64,000 bases of DNA from Halorubellus sp034808145 (GTDB lineage: Archaea > Halobacteriota > Halobacteria > Halobacteriales > Natrialbaceae), in the NCBI RefSeq assembly GCF_034808145.1, contig NZ_JAXHGM010000008.1, positions 1 to 64,000 of the forward strand, in the 5' to 3' direction. The notes beneath the pieces were generated by a model. It saw only the letters and a list, made by a program, of their open reading frames with translations. It was not told where the DNA came from and searched no databases. A program made the position numbers and the translations under genes. Of this stretch, positions 41,262-50,083 are shown piece by piece (position 1 is the stretch's first letter; every line of letters starts with the position of its first letter).

Positions 41262-42011
41262 ATGCGCGAACTCGTCTTCGCTCTCGAATACGAGCCCGGC
41301 TGCAACAGGGTGGCGGACGCCCTCGCAGACCACCCCGACGCTCGCGTTCGTTCACTCTCGCTGCACGCCACTGCCGACCAGCTCTGGCGAGTCGACCATG
41401 CCACCGGCACTCCGGACGCACTCGACGCCATCGAGGACGCGTTTCGCAACAGCGACTACTACGCCGACTGTCTCGCCACCGAGGACTGCGGCGCAACCCA
41501 GACCACCCGTGTCCTCGACCGCACGGACGACACGCTCATCCTCTACTCCGACTGGGAGCGGACCCCTGCCTGTGCCTCAGTCCCCCACATCGCCCGCGAC
41601 CACCTCGGCGACGGTGTGCTGTTCGAGACCCGTCACGAGGGCCGCCACTACACGTGGCGGCTCATTCACTCCGACGAGGGCGATGTGGCGGCGTTCTTCG
41701 ATTCCCTCGGGGTTGCCGTCGGGGAATGCGCCCAGATGGAGATGCTCCGCACCGCGGATACGACGACATCAGCTGGGGGAGGCGACGGGACACCGAGCGG
41801 CCTGCCGCCAGCACAGGAGGCCGCACTCCAGGCCGCTGTCGAACACGGCTACTACGAGTCACCCCGCGAGGTCGACGTCGGCGAACTCGCCGAGCATCTC
41901 GACGTGCCACGGTCAACACTCACCTACCGACTCCGTCGGGCGGAAGAACATTTGGCGAAGCAACATGTCGCCGGCGAGCGGGTAGCGGAAGAACGGCTGG
42001 CATCGCACTGA
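41262..42011 (+). CDS. HTH_10-type (Bat-like) regulator
   Basis: The 249-residue protein starts MRELVFALEYEPGCNRVADA. The N-terminal 150 residues are a ligand- or metal-sensing domain with several Cys and His (YADCLATEDCGATQ). The C-terminal domain is the HTH_10 type: LPPAQEAALQAAVEHGYYES, REVDVGELAEHLDVPRSTLT, YRLRRAEEHLAKQ. It sits 60 bases upstream of the P-type ATPase gene in the same direction, with a 16-bp palindrome between them, so it most likely controls that transporter in response to metal. Confidence 0.85.
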   Translation: MRELVFALEYEPGCNRVADALADHPDARVRSLSLHATADQLWRVDHATGTPDALDAIEDAFRNSDYYADCLATEDCGATQTTRVLDRTDDTLILYSDWERTPACASVPHIARDHLGDGVLFETRHEGRHYTWRLIHSDEGDVAAFFDSLGVAVGECAQMEMLRTADTTTSAGGGDGTPSGLPPAQEAALQAAVEHGYYESPREVDVGELAEHLDVPRSTLTYRLRRAEEHLAKQHVAGERVAEERLASH

Positions 42012-42019
42012 GGGCCGCA

Positions 42020-42035
42020 GTTGGAATATTCCAAC
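42020..42035. promoter_or_regulatory. 16-bp perfect palindrome, putative metal-response operator
   Basis: GTTGGAATATTCCAAC is a perfect palindrome between the regulator gene and the P-type ATPase start at 42072. A dimeric regulator could bind it. Confidence 0.6.
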
Positions 42036-42071
42036 AAAGACATATGGAACTCCCACTCCTACCGTGAGGTA

Positions 42072-44444
42072 ATGACAGAGAATCCGGACGCAGCAGGAGA
42101 AACGAGCGGCGGCGGACAGCGACGTGAGCTGACCGCCCGCCTCGCCGTTCCCGAGATGGACTGTCCCTCTTGCGCCCAAAAGGTGGACAAGAGCCTCCAG
42201 CGTGTCGACGGCATTACTGACGCCACGCTCCAGCCGACCACCGGCACGGCCAACGTCACGTACGACCCTGATCGGACTAGCGAAGCCGACGTAATCAAGG
42301 CGATTGAAGGCGCCGGCTACGAGGTCGTCGGGGGCTCGGACGCTGAGGGCGATGATGAGGACAACCAGGCGACCGACGGCGTCGACATCGCGCCACCATC
42401 GGAGGTCTGGACGAGTCCTCGCGCGAAGAAGACGTGGCTCGGCGCGGCGTTCGTCACGCTCGGCCTCCTCTTCGAATTCCTCCTCACCGGACAGAACGTC
42501 ACGGTGGCGAGCGTCCTCGAGTACCCGCTACACATCGCAGATGTCCTGTTCCTCGGTGCCGTCGCGGCCAGTGGCATCCCGGTCGTCCGCAGCGGGTACT
42601 ACTCCGCGAAGAACCGAAGCCTCGACATCGACCTCCTGATGGGGACAGCGATCATCGCCGCAACCGGCATCGGCTACTTCGTCGAGGCCGCGACGCTGGC
42701 CGTCCTATTCAGCATCGCCGAGCTGCTCGAGGACTACGCGATGGACAGGGCACGGGACTCCCTGCGCGAGCTGATGGAACTCTCGCCCGACGAGGCGACC
42801 GTCCGTCGCGACGGTGAGGAAGTGACCGTTCCCGCCGAGGAGGTCGACGTTGGCGAGACCGTCGTCGTCCGCCCCGGCGACAAGATTCCGCTCGACGGGA
42901 CGGTCATCGAAGGCGAGAGTGCAGTCGACCAGTCGCCGATCACGGGCGAGAGCGTCCCCGTCGACAAGACCACCGGCGACGAGGTGTACGCCGGCGCGAT
43001 CAACGAAGAGGGGTACCTCGAGGTAGAGGTCACCTCGACCGCTGGCGATTCGACGCTCTCGCGTATTATCGAAATGGTACAGGGCGCACAGGCGAAGAAG
43101 ACCGAGTCTGAGCAGTTCGTCGACCGCTTCTCCGGCTACTACACACCCCTCGTCGTCGTGCTGGCAATCCTGACCGCCGCTATCCCGCCGCTGGTTATCG
43201 CTGATCCGGTGGCGGTGGACCTAGCCGGTTACGGGTTCACCTTCGCGGGCGACTGGCAGACGTGGTTCATCCGTGGGCTCACGCTGCTGGTGATCGCCTG
43301 CCCGTGTGCGTTCGTCATCTCCACACCCGTCTCGGTGGTGTCGGGCATCACGAGCGCCGCGAAGAACGGCGTCCTGATCAAGGGCGGAAATTACCTGGAA
43401 GCGATGGGCGAGGTCGACGCCGTCGCCGTCGACAAGACCGGGACGCTCACCAAGGGCGAACTCGCCGTCACCGACGTCGTTCCGGTGGGTGACACTACGG
43501 AGGACGATCTGCTCCGTCGCGCCGCTGGGCTGGAGCAGCGCAGTGAGCATCCCATTGCTACGGCGATTCTCGCCCGTGCTGAGGAGGCGGGCGTGGGCAA
43601 CCTGCCCGACCCGACGGGTTTCGAGAGCCTCACTGGGAAGGGCATCCGCGGCGAGATCGGCGGCGAGACGTACTATGCGGGCAAGCCCGCGCTCTTCGAG
43701 GAACTGGGCTTCGACCTCGCTCGGGCACGCCGCGAGACGGACGGCGGCGTTATGACGGAAGAGGCGACCGAGGGCGAGAACGGGGCGTTCGCCGAGGATG
43801 CCCTCTCCGCGCTGGAGCGGGAGGGCAAGACTGTCGTTATCGTCGGGACGGAGTCGAAACTGCTGGGTGCGATCGCCATCGCCGACGAGGTTCGCCCGGC
43901 CTCGAAGCGGGCCGTCGAACGCCTGCACGAGCTGGGCGTCGAGCGCGTGGTGATGCTCACCGGCGACAACGAGGGCACCGCCCGCGCAATCGCCGAGCAG
44001 GTCGGGGTCGACGAGTATCGCGCAGAACTCCTGCCCGACGAGAAGGTCGACGCTGTCGAGGAGTTACAGGCAGAGTACGGTGATGTCGCGATGGTCGGTG
44101 ACGGCATCAACGACGCGCCCGCGCTCGCCACCGCGGAGGTCGGCATCGCGATGGGCGCGGCCGGCACCGACACCGCTCTCGAGACGGCCGATATTGCGTT
44201 GATGGGCGACGACGTCGGGAAACTCCCGTACCTGTACGACCTGTCGCATACGGCCAACGGGGTGATCCGGCAGAACATCTGGGCGAGTCTCGGCGTGAAG
44301 TTCCTGCTCGCGCTGGGCGTGCCACTGGGGCTGGTCAGCGTTGCGTTGGCGGTCGTTGTCGGTGATATGGGGATGAGCCTCGGTGTCACCGGGAACGCGA
44401 TGCGGTTGTCGCGAATCGAGCCCGATCGGTTCTCCGACACCTGA
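42072..44444 (+). CDS. Zn/Cd-type P1B heavy-metal exporter ATPase
   Basis: The 790-residue protein starts MTENPDAAGETSGG. An HMA domain with MDCPSCAQK lies near residues 30-36, followed by eight membrane helices. The ion-binding helix has CPC in IACPCAFVISTPVSVVSG near residue 410, the phosphorylation site is DKTGTLTKG near residue 453, the phosphatase loop is ITGES, and the hinge is GDGINDAPALA. The CPC followed by FVISTPV is typical of ZntA/CadA-type Zn2+/Cd2+/Pb2+ exporters rather than CopA. It pumps metal out of the cell using ATP. The upstream HTH_10 gene and palindrome make a regulated module. Confidence 0.93.
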   Translation: MTENPDAAGETSGGGQRRELTARLAVPEMDCPSCAQKVDKSLQRVDGITDATLQPTTGTANVTYDPDRTSEADVIKAIEGAGYEVVGGSDAEGDDEDNQATDGVDIAPPSEVWTSPRAKKTWLGAAFVTLGLLFEFLLTGQNVTVASVLEYPLHIADVLFLGAVAASGIPVVRSGYYSAKNRSLDIDLLMGTAIIAATGIGYFVEAATLAVLFSIAELLEDYAMDRARDSLRELMELSPDEATVRRDGEEVTVPAEEVDVGETVVVRPGDKIPLDGTVIEGESAVDQSPITGESVPVDKTTGDEVYAGAINEEGYLEVEVTSTAGDSTLSRIIEMVQGAQAKKTESEQFVDRFSGYYTPLVVVLAILTAAIPPLVIADPVAVDLAGYGFTFAGDWQTWFIRGLTLLVIACPCAFVISTPVSVVSGITSAAKNGVLIKGGNYLEAMGEVDAVAVDKTGTLTKGELAVTDVVPVGDTTEDDLLRRAAGLEQRSEHPIATAILARAEEAGVGNLPDPTGFESLTGKGIRGEIGGETYYAGKPALFEELGFDLARARRETDGGVMTEEATEGENGAFAEDALSALEREGKTVVIVGTESKLLGAIAIADEVRPASKRAVERLHELGVERVVMLTGDNEGTARAIAEQVGVDEYRAELLPDEKVDAVEELQAEYGDVAMVGDGINDAPALATAEVGIAMGAAGTDTALETADIALMGDDVGKLPYLYDLSHTANGVIRQNIWASLGVKFLLALGVPLGLVSVALAVVVGDMGMSLGVTGNAMRLSRIEPDRFSDT

Positions 44445-44564
44445 CTCTGCGGCGGGAAGTGCGGGCAGGACGCTCCTCTTTCGCGACTTTCCTGCGCTCT
44501 ATCGAGACAATTTGCAGTTTGTCTGGGGCAGTAGAGACTGAGCCCCACCGCAGGCTCTGATTTG

Positions 44565-44987
44565 ATGCCCGAGAATCCAGACGACGATCCACTCCACGAT
44601 TGCGAGTTAAGTCCCGACGCAGTCCTCGGGACGCGCACCTTCCACGATGTCCTGTTCACTGACGATACCGAGACGCCGGTAAACGTGCTCACCGGCGAGA
44701 CACCCGCACATTCGCAGGCGACCGTCGAGGAAGCGAAGGCGTTCGCTACGAGTATCGATACGGACACACCACAAATCGCGCTCCCGGCCTCTGTCGAGAC
44801 GCAGATCGAAACCCAGAGCCAACCCTACACGGCGGCCGCGTTCTTCCACTTCAAGGCGACCGGGTCGCTCGAACTGCACCGTGCCTACCACGCCGCCTAC
44901 GACTCCGACGCGTTCAGCACCGACTTCGAGGCCGACTACGAGTCGGGCGACCTGACGATCACCGTCGAGCAGACTGCCGATTCCTGA
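44565..44987 (+). CDS. Hypothetical protein after the metal ATPase
   Basis: The 140-residue protein starts MPENPDDDPLHDCELSPDAV (ATG 44565 preceded by TTG). It contains SIDTDTPQIALPASVETQIE and FHFKATGSLELHRAYHAAYD. A palindrome GGGGC...GCCCC at about 44524-44545 lies upstream. No motif is recognised. It resumes the backbone cluster after the inserted metal module. Confidence 0.65.
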   Translation: MPENPDDDPLHDCELSPDAVLGTRTFHDVLFTDDTETPVNVLTGETPAHSQATVEEAKAFATSIDTDTPQIALPASVETQIETQSQPYTAAAFFHFKATGSLELHRAYHAAYDSDAFSTDFEADYESGDLTITVEQTADS

Positions 44988-45016
44988 ACGCGGTCTCCCG
45001 AAGCGAGGTTTTTCGA

Positions 45017-45039
45017 GCGCCGGCGATGGGTGCCGGCGC
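45017..45039 (+). repeat. Leader hairpin, copy 6
   Basis: GCGCCGGC and GCCGGCGC form a perfect eight-base stem around GATGGGT, right after GGTTTTTCGA. The same stem and loop recur at 46476-46498. Confidence 0.75.
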
Positions 45040-45095
45040 ACCGAGCAGACAGCGCCGAGCGGCGCCCGGTGAGTCGGCACTCCGAGGTGAACCAG

Positions 45096-45596
45096 ATGCA
45101 TATGGTCATCTACGCGCTGGTGGAAGCACCGACACAGCACGACGCCCTGGTCGAGGGGAAAGCAGTCTTCGACCGTCTCGTCGGCGCGAATCCCCACGGC
45201 TGCGCCGTGTTTGATTACTACGTCACGTTCGATGAAGACGACACGACGGTCGCCGGGAAGGCCCGCTGGGGTGACCTGCCGACGGCGGCCCCCATCAACT
45301 CAGAGGAGGGCGGTGAACTGCTCGACCGGGCTTGGAAGGCCACGAAAGAGGAGTTTCAGCGGAATCTCGACCGCGTGAAGGAGGCGCTCGACGAGCTCAG
45401 CGACGAGGCGATCATGCGCGACGAGGACCTCGCCCGCCACGCGTTCCACCAGGTCGGCGCGTACGAAGGGCCCTCAATCCCGATGTACGACCAGCACGCC
45501 CAGGGGATTCGGCATCGAGGCCAGCTCGACCGAGTCCTCGAGGAAGACGAGGACAGCCAGACGCTCTGGATCGTCCCCGCAGACGTTCATTTCTGA
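45096..45596 (+). CDS. Hypothetical protein of the hairpin-led cluster
   Basis: The 166-residue protein starts MHMVIYALVEAPTQHDALVE, with a GAGGTGA ribosome-binding site just upstream, and has FDYYVTFDEDDTTVAGKARW and a long acidic helix (DRVKEALDELSDEAIMRDED). It ends SQTLWIVPADVHF. It is followed after six bases by the zinc-finger gene at 45603. No family could be named with certainty. Confidence 0.75.
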   Translation: MHMVIYALVEAPTQHDALVEGKAVFDRLVGANPHGCAVFDYYVTFDEDDTTVAGKARWGDLPTAAPINSEEGGELLDRAWKATKEEFQRNLDRVKEALDELSDEAIMRDEDLARHAFHQVGAYEGPSIPMYDQHAQGIRHRGQLDRVLEEDEDSQTLWIVPADVHF

Positions 45597-45602
45597 CCAA
45601 CG

Positions 45603-45968
45603 ATGCCACGAATCACCAACTGGTCACGAGAGAGTCGCTCACCAACACTCGCGTATCGAAACACCGAGACTGGAGCGCGAGCTGTTCTACACCGGGCGCC
45701 GGATTCATACCGGTACAAGTGGCGCGGAGCGATCCTCGTCGACGGCTACCCGATCTGGTCGCGAGGCTTCGAGACGAAGGAGGCGACAACGTTCCGGGAT
45801 GCGCTTCGGGAGCGGCCAGCGCCCGAACTGAACTGTCCGGAGTGTCCAAACGACGACGTCCTCGTCGGTGAGAAGACAGCTGATGGAGCGACGGTACAGC
45901 GCTGGTACGACTGTCCGGACTGTGGGTACGAAGCCCCCTCGCGCATCGTCTACGGCCCTGAACGCTGA
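45603..45968 (+). CDS. Zinc-ribbon protein (DUF7568-like)
   Basis: The 121-residue protein starts MPRITNWSRESRSPTLAYRN; its N-terminal half (YKWRGAILVDGYPIWSRGFE) is a small beta domain and its C-terminal half is a zinc ribbon with CPECPNDDV and CPDCGYEAP. I recall it as the haloarchaeal family DUF7568, tentatively. It follows 45096 with a six-base gap, so they are co-transcribed. The role is unknown. Confidence 0.75.
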   Translation: MPRITNWSRESRSPTLAYRNTETGARAVLHRAPDSYRYKWRGAILVDGYPIWSRGFETKEATTFRDALRERPAPELNCPECPNDDVLVGEKTADGATVQRWYDCPDCGYEAPSRIVYGPER

Positions 45969-45994
45969 GGACGTACACACGCAGGGTGTTTTTC

Positions 45995-46021
45995 GGCCGG
46001 GGCGGAGAGAGTGACCCGGTC
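45995..46021 (+). repeat. Leader hairpin, copy 7
   Basis: GGCCGGG pairs with CCCGGTC (one G.T pair) around GCGGAGAGAGTGA, directly after GTGTTTTTC. It stands 19 bases before ATG 46041. Confidence 0.65.
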
Positions 46022-46040
46022 GAACCGGGTCGGTCCAACA

Positions 46041-46436
46041 ATGAGTCTCGAAGTACTCGACCGACACAGCGAGGCACTGTTCGAGTTCCTCTGGTGTCCC
46101 GTCTGCGGGCAGGAAGTGTTCACCCACATTCCCTTCGAGGGAGTGTTCTGCAAGAACTGTAACACGCAGGTCGTCCTCCAAGAGTCTCGAGAAGACCGTG
46201 GCTACGAGGAGGCTGTGCTCGCGTGCTTCGACACCGACTCAACGTGGAACCTTCACGTCGACGAGAAGCTCCGCCGCGACCTGCCTGACGGCTCGGCACG
46301 GGCAAAAATCCTCGGTGCACCGGGTGCCTATGAGATCGACTGGTGGAGTCCAGCACCTGGGGAGGATTGGGAGCCGGTCGAGCGTGGTGAATTCGACGAC
46401 GTGGAGGAACCAGACGAGGTGTCACATCTCGCGTAG
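46041..46436 (+). CDS. Zinc-finger protein (DUF7567-like)
   Basis: The 131-residue protein starts MSLEVLDRHSEALFEFLWCP. It has CPVCGQEVFTHIPFEGVFC with KNCN, a zinc ribbon at residues about 19-39, followed by VLACFDTDSTWNLHVDEKLR and a C-terminal acidic tail. I recall the family as DUF7567, tentatively. It forms a pair with the DUF7568-like gene in many haloarchaeal plasmids. Function unknown. Confidence 0.75.
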   Translation: MSLEVLDRHSEALFEFLWCPVCGQEVFTHIPFEGVFCKNCNTQVVLQESREDRGYEEAVLACFDTDSTWNLHVDEKLRRDLPDGSARAKILGAPGAYEIDWWSPAPGEDWEPVERGEFDDVEEPDEVSHLA

Positions 46437-46475
46437 CGGATTGCAATCCCGCTACGACTGTGTGGTGTTGTTTCA

Positions 46476-46498
46476 GCGCCGGCGATGGGTGCCGGCGC
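46476..46498 (+). repeat. Leader hairpin, copy 8
   Basis: GCGCCGGC-GATGGGT-GCCGGCGC is identical to copy 6, following GTTGTTTCA. A further GCGCCGGCG follows at 46503. Confidence 0.75.
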
Positions 46499-46518
46499 AC
46501 ACGCGCCGGCGAGTACCG

Positions 46519-47103
46519 ATGTCGACACGGAGCCAACTCCGATTCGTCCAACGAGTCGAACAGACCGGTGAGACAGATGGCAGCGCCGACCGCGTCGCGC
46601 AGGTGTACCGGCATTCGGACGGGTATCCCGGGAGCGTCCTCCGGGATCTCGCACAACTGAAAGAGCTGCTCGATGCGACCCGCGCAGAGCGTGGCCCGGG
46701 CTACACGGCGGCGACCTTCGTGTTCCTCGACAAGCTCTCGACGGTCGACCTCTACCTGGATGGCGACCCAGAGCGAACGATCGACGCGGCTCAGCCAGCG
46801 GATCTCCTCGAGCCGTCCAATATGGAGCACCTGGACCAGCCGCTGTTCCTGCTGGGCCACGGCGTCGAGAATCCGGCCGACGGCATCCACGGCGACGAGG
46901 AGTACCTCTACGTCGTCGAACTCCCGACGGAGAACCCGTTCGACGAGCCGACCGAGTGGACAGTCAAAGTGAGCGGTCACTCCGCGTTCCCCCGCTGGGA
47001 CGGCCCGACCGACGAGGCCTTCGAGCAGGCGAGCTGGCAGTTCCACGGGTCGCTCGAGGACGCGCTCGCAGAACTGGTCCGGGACGAAGCAGTCGTCAAG
47101 TAA
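46519..47103 (+). CDS. Hypothetical protein of the hairpin-led cluster
   Basis: The 194-residue protein starts MSTRSQLRFVQRVEQTGETD. It contains RVAQVYRHSDGYPGSVLRDL, a strand-rich middle (AATFVFLDKLSTVDLYLDGD) and EEYLYVVELPTENPFDEPTE. It is acidic, soluble and has no Cys. The start follows GTACCG, as do two other hairpin-led starts. Function unknown. Confidence 0.75.
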   Translation: MSTRSQLRFVQRVEQTGETDGSADRVAQVYRHSDGYPGSVLRDLAQLKELLDATRAERGPGYTAATFVFLDKLSTVDLYLDGDPERTIDAAQPADLLEPSNMEHLDQPLFLLGHGVENPADGIHGDEEYLYVVELPTENPFDEPTEWTVKVSGHSAFPRWDGPTDEAFEQASWQFHGSLEDALAELVRDEAVVK

Positions 47104-47147
47104 AATCCCAAATCGTATTTATACAGTTAGGGTTTAGAAAGACCCAG

Positions 47148-48098
47148 ATGATTTCGAAGGCCGGACTCGCCGTGCTTGACGCGCTGAGTACCGGCCGTGA
47201 AGCAACACCGGCGGAACTCGCGGCCGAAACCGGATATTCACGAGACCATCTGTACGACGTACTCAACGAATTGCTCGCAGCGGGATTGCTCACAGAAACC
47301 CGTGGGTCCAGCAATCAGCGTCGTGTCCGCATCGCGGAACATCCAGTTACCGAAGCGTATCGAACGCTGCAGTCGGAGTTCAGCCACGTAGACTGGACGG
47401 AACTGCTCTCCCCAGCCACACTCCGCGTGTGTTGGTATCTCGATAGACCACGACACATCGCTGATATCGCAGACCGGCTCGGAATCACTCGACAAGGTGT
47501 CCACAGCGCGTTATCACCGCTCAAGCACCGAGCACTACTCTCCAGATCTGATTCGAAGTACGCCCTTCATGACGAAGTCTCGCCGCTGTTGGCGTTCGCC
47601 CGGGCTACTGTAGAGCACGAACATCGAGCCCGAGTCCGGGAAATCGCTCCCAGTGCCACGATCGCGTGGTGCGATCCGAAGCGAGCACTCGTTCGCCTGC
47701 AGACCGACGAGGATACGGACGCACTCCAAGCAGCTCCGGACTGGGAGATGACCGGACTGGGTCGGTTTACAGCGTATGGTCTACAGTTTTTCCTCGCCGG
47801 CGAGCCTCCGTTCTGGTATGCTCCGGACGAAGACCTAACGCCTGCTGAAGTCGTATGCCATACGCTCCTTCTGGATAGCGGATCTAGGCGGGTCAGCTAT
47901 TCGATGCTGCTGATCGAGGCGGAGGATATCGATCAGGAGACACTCGTCGAGACCGCACAGTGGTACGACCTGGAACCCACTGTGAAAGCGTTGTATCGGC
48001 CACTTCAGGGCGACTTCGACAGAACAGATGATCTGCCAGTCATCCTCCCAAAAAAGAACGAATATATGGCACTCAAAGACCAGTACGGAGTCGCGTAA
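47148..48098 (+). CDS. Winged-helix transcription regulator
   Basis: The 316-residue protein starts MISKAGLAVLDALSTGREAT. It has one winged helix at residues about 5-65 (PAELAAETGYSRDHLYDVLN) and a second at about 85-150 (RPRHIADIADRLGITRQGVH, SALSPLKHRALLSRSDSKYA), then a C-terminal sensing domain. A TATA box CGTATTTATAC lies about 30 bases before the ATG (47113-47123), matching near-leaderless transcription. Its own promoter differs from the hairpin-led style of its neighbours. It may regulate the backbone cluster or the convergent endonuclease gene. Confidence 0.8.
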   Translation: MISKAGLAVLDALSTGREATPAELAAETGYSRDHLYDVLNELLAAGLLTETRGSSNQRRVRIAEHPVTEAYRTLQSEFSHVDWTELLSPATLRVCWYLDRPRHIADIADRLGITRQGVHSALSPLKHRALLSRSDSKYALHDEVSPLLAFARATVEHEHRARVREIAPSATIAWCDPKRALVRLQTDEDTDALQAAPDWEMTGLGRFTAYGLQFFLAGEPPFWYAPDEDLTPAEVVCHTLLLDSGSRRVSYSMLLIEAEDIDQETLVETAQWYDLEPTVKALYRPLQGDFDRTDDLPVILPKKNEYMALKDQYGVA

Positions 48099-48134
48099 CA
48101 CCAACCACGCAGTCTGGCGGAAAATTGCGATGGG

Positions 48135-49499
48135 TTAGATGATGCCGCCGATCACGAGTAGTCCGACGACGAGCAGCAGCGTCGCAACCACGCTCCCTCC
48201 AGCAAGCAGCTTGTTCTCCATCGCCTTCTCGTGGAGGGGCATCTCGGCGTACTCCTTGCGGAACGCGTCGAGGTTCTCCTCGTCGTAGAAGTACTTCCTC
48301 TTCAGCGCGAACCGTTCGGTCACCGCACAGCCGGTACAGACCGGCTCCCCTTCGAGCCGTTCGGTCTTGATGTGGGTGTCGCAGGCGATCGCCCCGCAGT
48401 TCGGACAGTAGGTATACGTCTCGTCAACGCCGCTCGTCTCGCAGTGGACGCACCGATGGATGCCGTCCTCCAGAGTGACCCGTGAGGGGCCAGCAGAATA
48501 GTATTCGTACGGATACGAGTACTCCAGTATCTCTGTCGTCTGCCGAACCTCAGGTAGATACACCGGCTCAATCGATTGCACTGAGATGTCCGAGAGATTC
48601 GGCTCACACGTCTTGTTGTACGTGACGTTATTGTCGCCGGTGTAGGTCACCGTCGTCGTGTGGTAATCCTGGAGGCGGTCAACAGCCCACTCCTTGTACT
48701 CCGTTTGGGTCTGGCCGAACCGTCGTTCGTCGACGTCGTCGAATACCTCGGTAAACTGCCCGGTATCGAGGGGAACCGTCGCGTGGAAATTCTCGGTGAC
48801 CAGCGTCGCGACTTCGTCGTCGGCCACCTTCGGATGGCCGCGCTCAGCGTGGACAACGAACTGTGTGCGGTCGTTGATCCGGTGGATGACACCGACGGAG
48901 GTCTCAAAGACAGCGTTCGTGTCGGCGGTGATCGCAACCACCGGTCGGAACGTCACTTGCGAGTGCGGCACCGGCAGATCCGCAGCCTCGATGTTCTCGA
49001 TGTCGCGGAACGCCTCCTGGACAGGTGCGTCGACATCCGCCGCCGGGTCGTACGGCCGGAGCGTCTCGTCACAGAGGATCTCGATGCGGCCGTTGTAGAG
49101 ATCGAGACCGATCTCGTCGGCGATCTCCCGGAGGTCCTCGCCGTCGATCAGCTCGATGGGAAAGGGATCATCGTTCCGCTGGAGCCGATCTGCGTACTCC
49201 TCGGCAGGGTTCGTAAATCGACCAGTGGTGGCGACCATCCCGCGCTTTGGACCGTCGAAGTCGAACGTCGCGATGGCCGAGTGTAGCTTCTGGACGACCG
49301 GCCGGCCGACCGTCCCGGTGTGCTTACACTCGACGATGATCGCACGCCGGGTGCCGTCGACGACCTCCTCCATGATGACGTCCCGTCCCTCGTCGGCCGT
49401 CCGCTCGGCCTGGCGGACGTTCTCGTAGCCGAGGTTGCGGAAGACGTCCTCCATCAAGTCCTCGAACTCGAATCCCGAGAGGTCGTCCAGTACAGCCAT
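48135..49499 (-). CDS. Membrane-anchored Mrr-type endonuclease
   Basis: The 454-residue protein starts MAVLDDLSGFEFEDLMEDVF, the opening of the Mrr_cat domain, with catalytic residues in DEGRDVIMEE and AIIVECKHTG (D...ExK). A middle beta region follows, then a zinc ribbon (CVHCETSGVDETYTYCPNCG and CDTH...CTGC) near residues 365-405, and one C-terminal membrane helix (LLAGGSVVATLLLVVGLLVI). Mrr-type enzymes cut modified or foreign DNA. Anchoring in the membrane plus a zinc ribbon suggests surveillance of incoming DNA. It is the only minus-strand gene in this part of the backbone. Confidence 0.82.
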   Translation of the reverse strand: MAVLDDLSGFEFEDLMEDVFRNLGYENVRQAERTADEGRDVIMEEVVDGTRRAIIVECKHTGTVGRPVVQKLHSAIATFDFDGPKRGMVATTGRFTNPAEEYADRLQRNDDPFPIELIDGEDLREIADEIGLDLYNGRIEILCDETLRPYDPAADVDAPVQEAFRDIENIEAADLPVPHSQVTFRPVVAITADTNAVFETSVGVIHRINDRTQFVVHAERGHPKVADDEVATLVTENFHATVPLDTGQFTEVFDDVDERRFGQTQTEYKEWAVDRLQDYHTTTVTYTGDNNVTYNKTCEPNLSDISVQSIEPVYLPEVRQTTEILEYSYPYEYYSAGPSRVTLEDGIHRCVHCETSGVDETYTYCPNCGAIACDTHIKTERLEGEPVCTGCAVTERFALKRKYFYDEENLDAFRKEYAEMPLHEKAMENKLLAGGSVVATLLLVVGLLVIGGII

Positions 49500-49590
49500 C
49501 CGAATGTAATTGGATAGTATCTTGCTATAACTAAATACGTTGCCGACGGTGGCGACGAAGTCCCGACGACGTGAGCGCTGGTGTTGTTGT

Positions 49591-49615
49591 TCGTCCCGCA
49601 AGGGGCGCGGGACGA
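49591..49615 (+). repeat. Leader hairpin, copy 9
   Basis: TCGTCCC pairs with GGGACGA around GCAAGGGGCGC, after GTGTTGTTGT. ATG 49637 follows 21 bases later. Confidence 0.7.
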
Positions 49616-49636
49616 CACATTCGTCCCGGGTTACCG

Positions 49637-50083
49637 ATGAGTTCTGAGAGCAACAGCGAGATCGCTCCCGACAACTGGTGGTTGCAACGCCGAACAGAAG
49701 ACGACCATTTCGTGTTCGCCTACGAGTTCTCGAAATCCGTCCTCTGCCACGTCCAGCAATCCTCGGACTGGCTGGTCCGGGTCGATCGAGCCGATGGGAC
49801 GATCCTCTTCAGCCAGCACGACCTCCGGTCCCGAGAGGCAGCATTCGCGCTCGCCGAGAGCGTCATGGAGCTCTGTACACTGCTCCATCGGGAGGTCGTC
49901 ACGGAGCGGAGCCAAGCGCGAAAGCCGATGTACGTCGGGTCCCGACCAACCGGGACCGCGAGTGCGAGCAATCAGGAAGCCGGACGCGGTCCAGACACCG
50001 CCCGTCGACCGTTGGACTCCCGTCCCCGTCAGCCCCTAGAACGACCACGAGGTATGGGTCACTGGGAGGGTGGGTTTCGATGA
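49637..50083 (+). CDS. Hypothetical protein of the hairpin-led cluster
   Basis: The 148-residue protein starts MSSESNSEIAPDNWWLQRRT; a compact domain (FVFAYEFSKSVLCHVQQSSD, WLVRVDRADGTILFSQHDLR, AAFALAESVMELCTLLHREV) is followed by a disordered Arg/Pro-rich tail of 50 residues. The tail may be a real linker or a recent extension. Its stop overlaps the next start (ATGA). Confidence 0.65.
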   Translation: MSSESNSEIAPDNWWLQRRTEDDHFVFAYEFSKSVLCHVQQSSDWLVRVDRADGTILFSQHDLRSREAAFALAESVMELCTLLHREVVTERSQARKPMYVGSRPTGTASASNQEAGRGPDTARRPLDSRPRQPLERPRGMGHWEGGFR

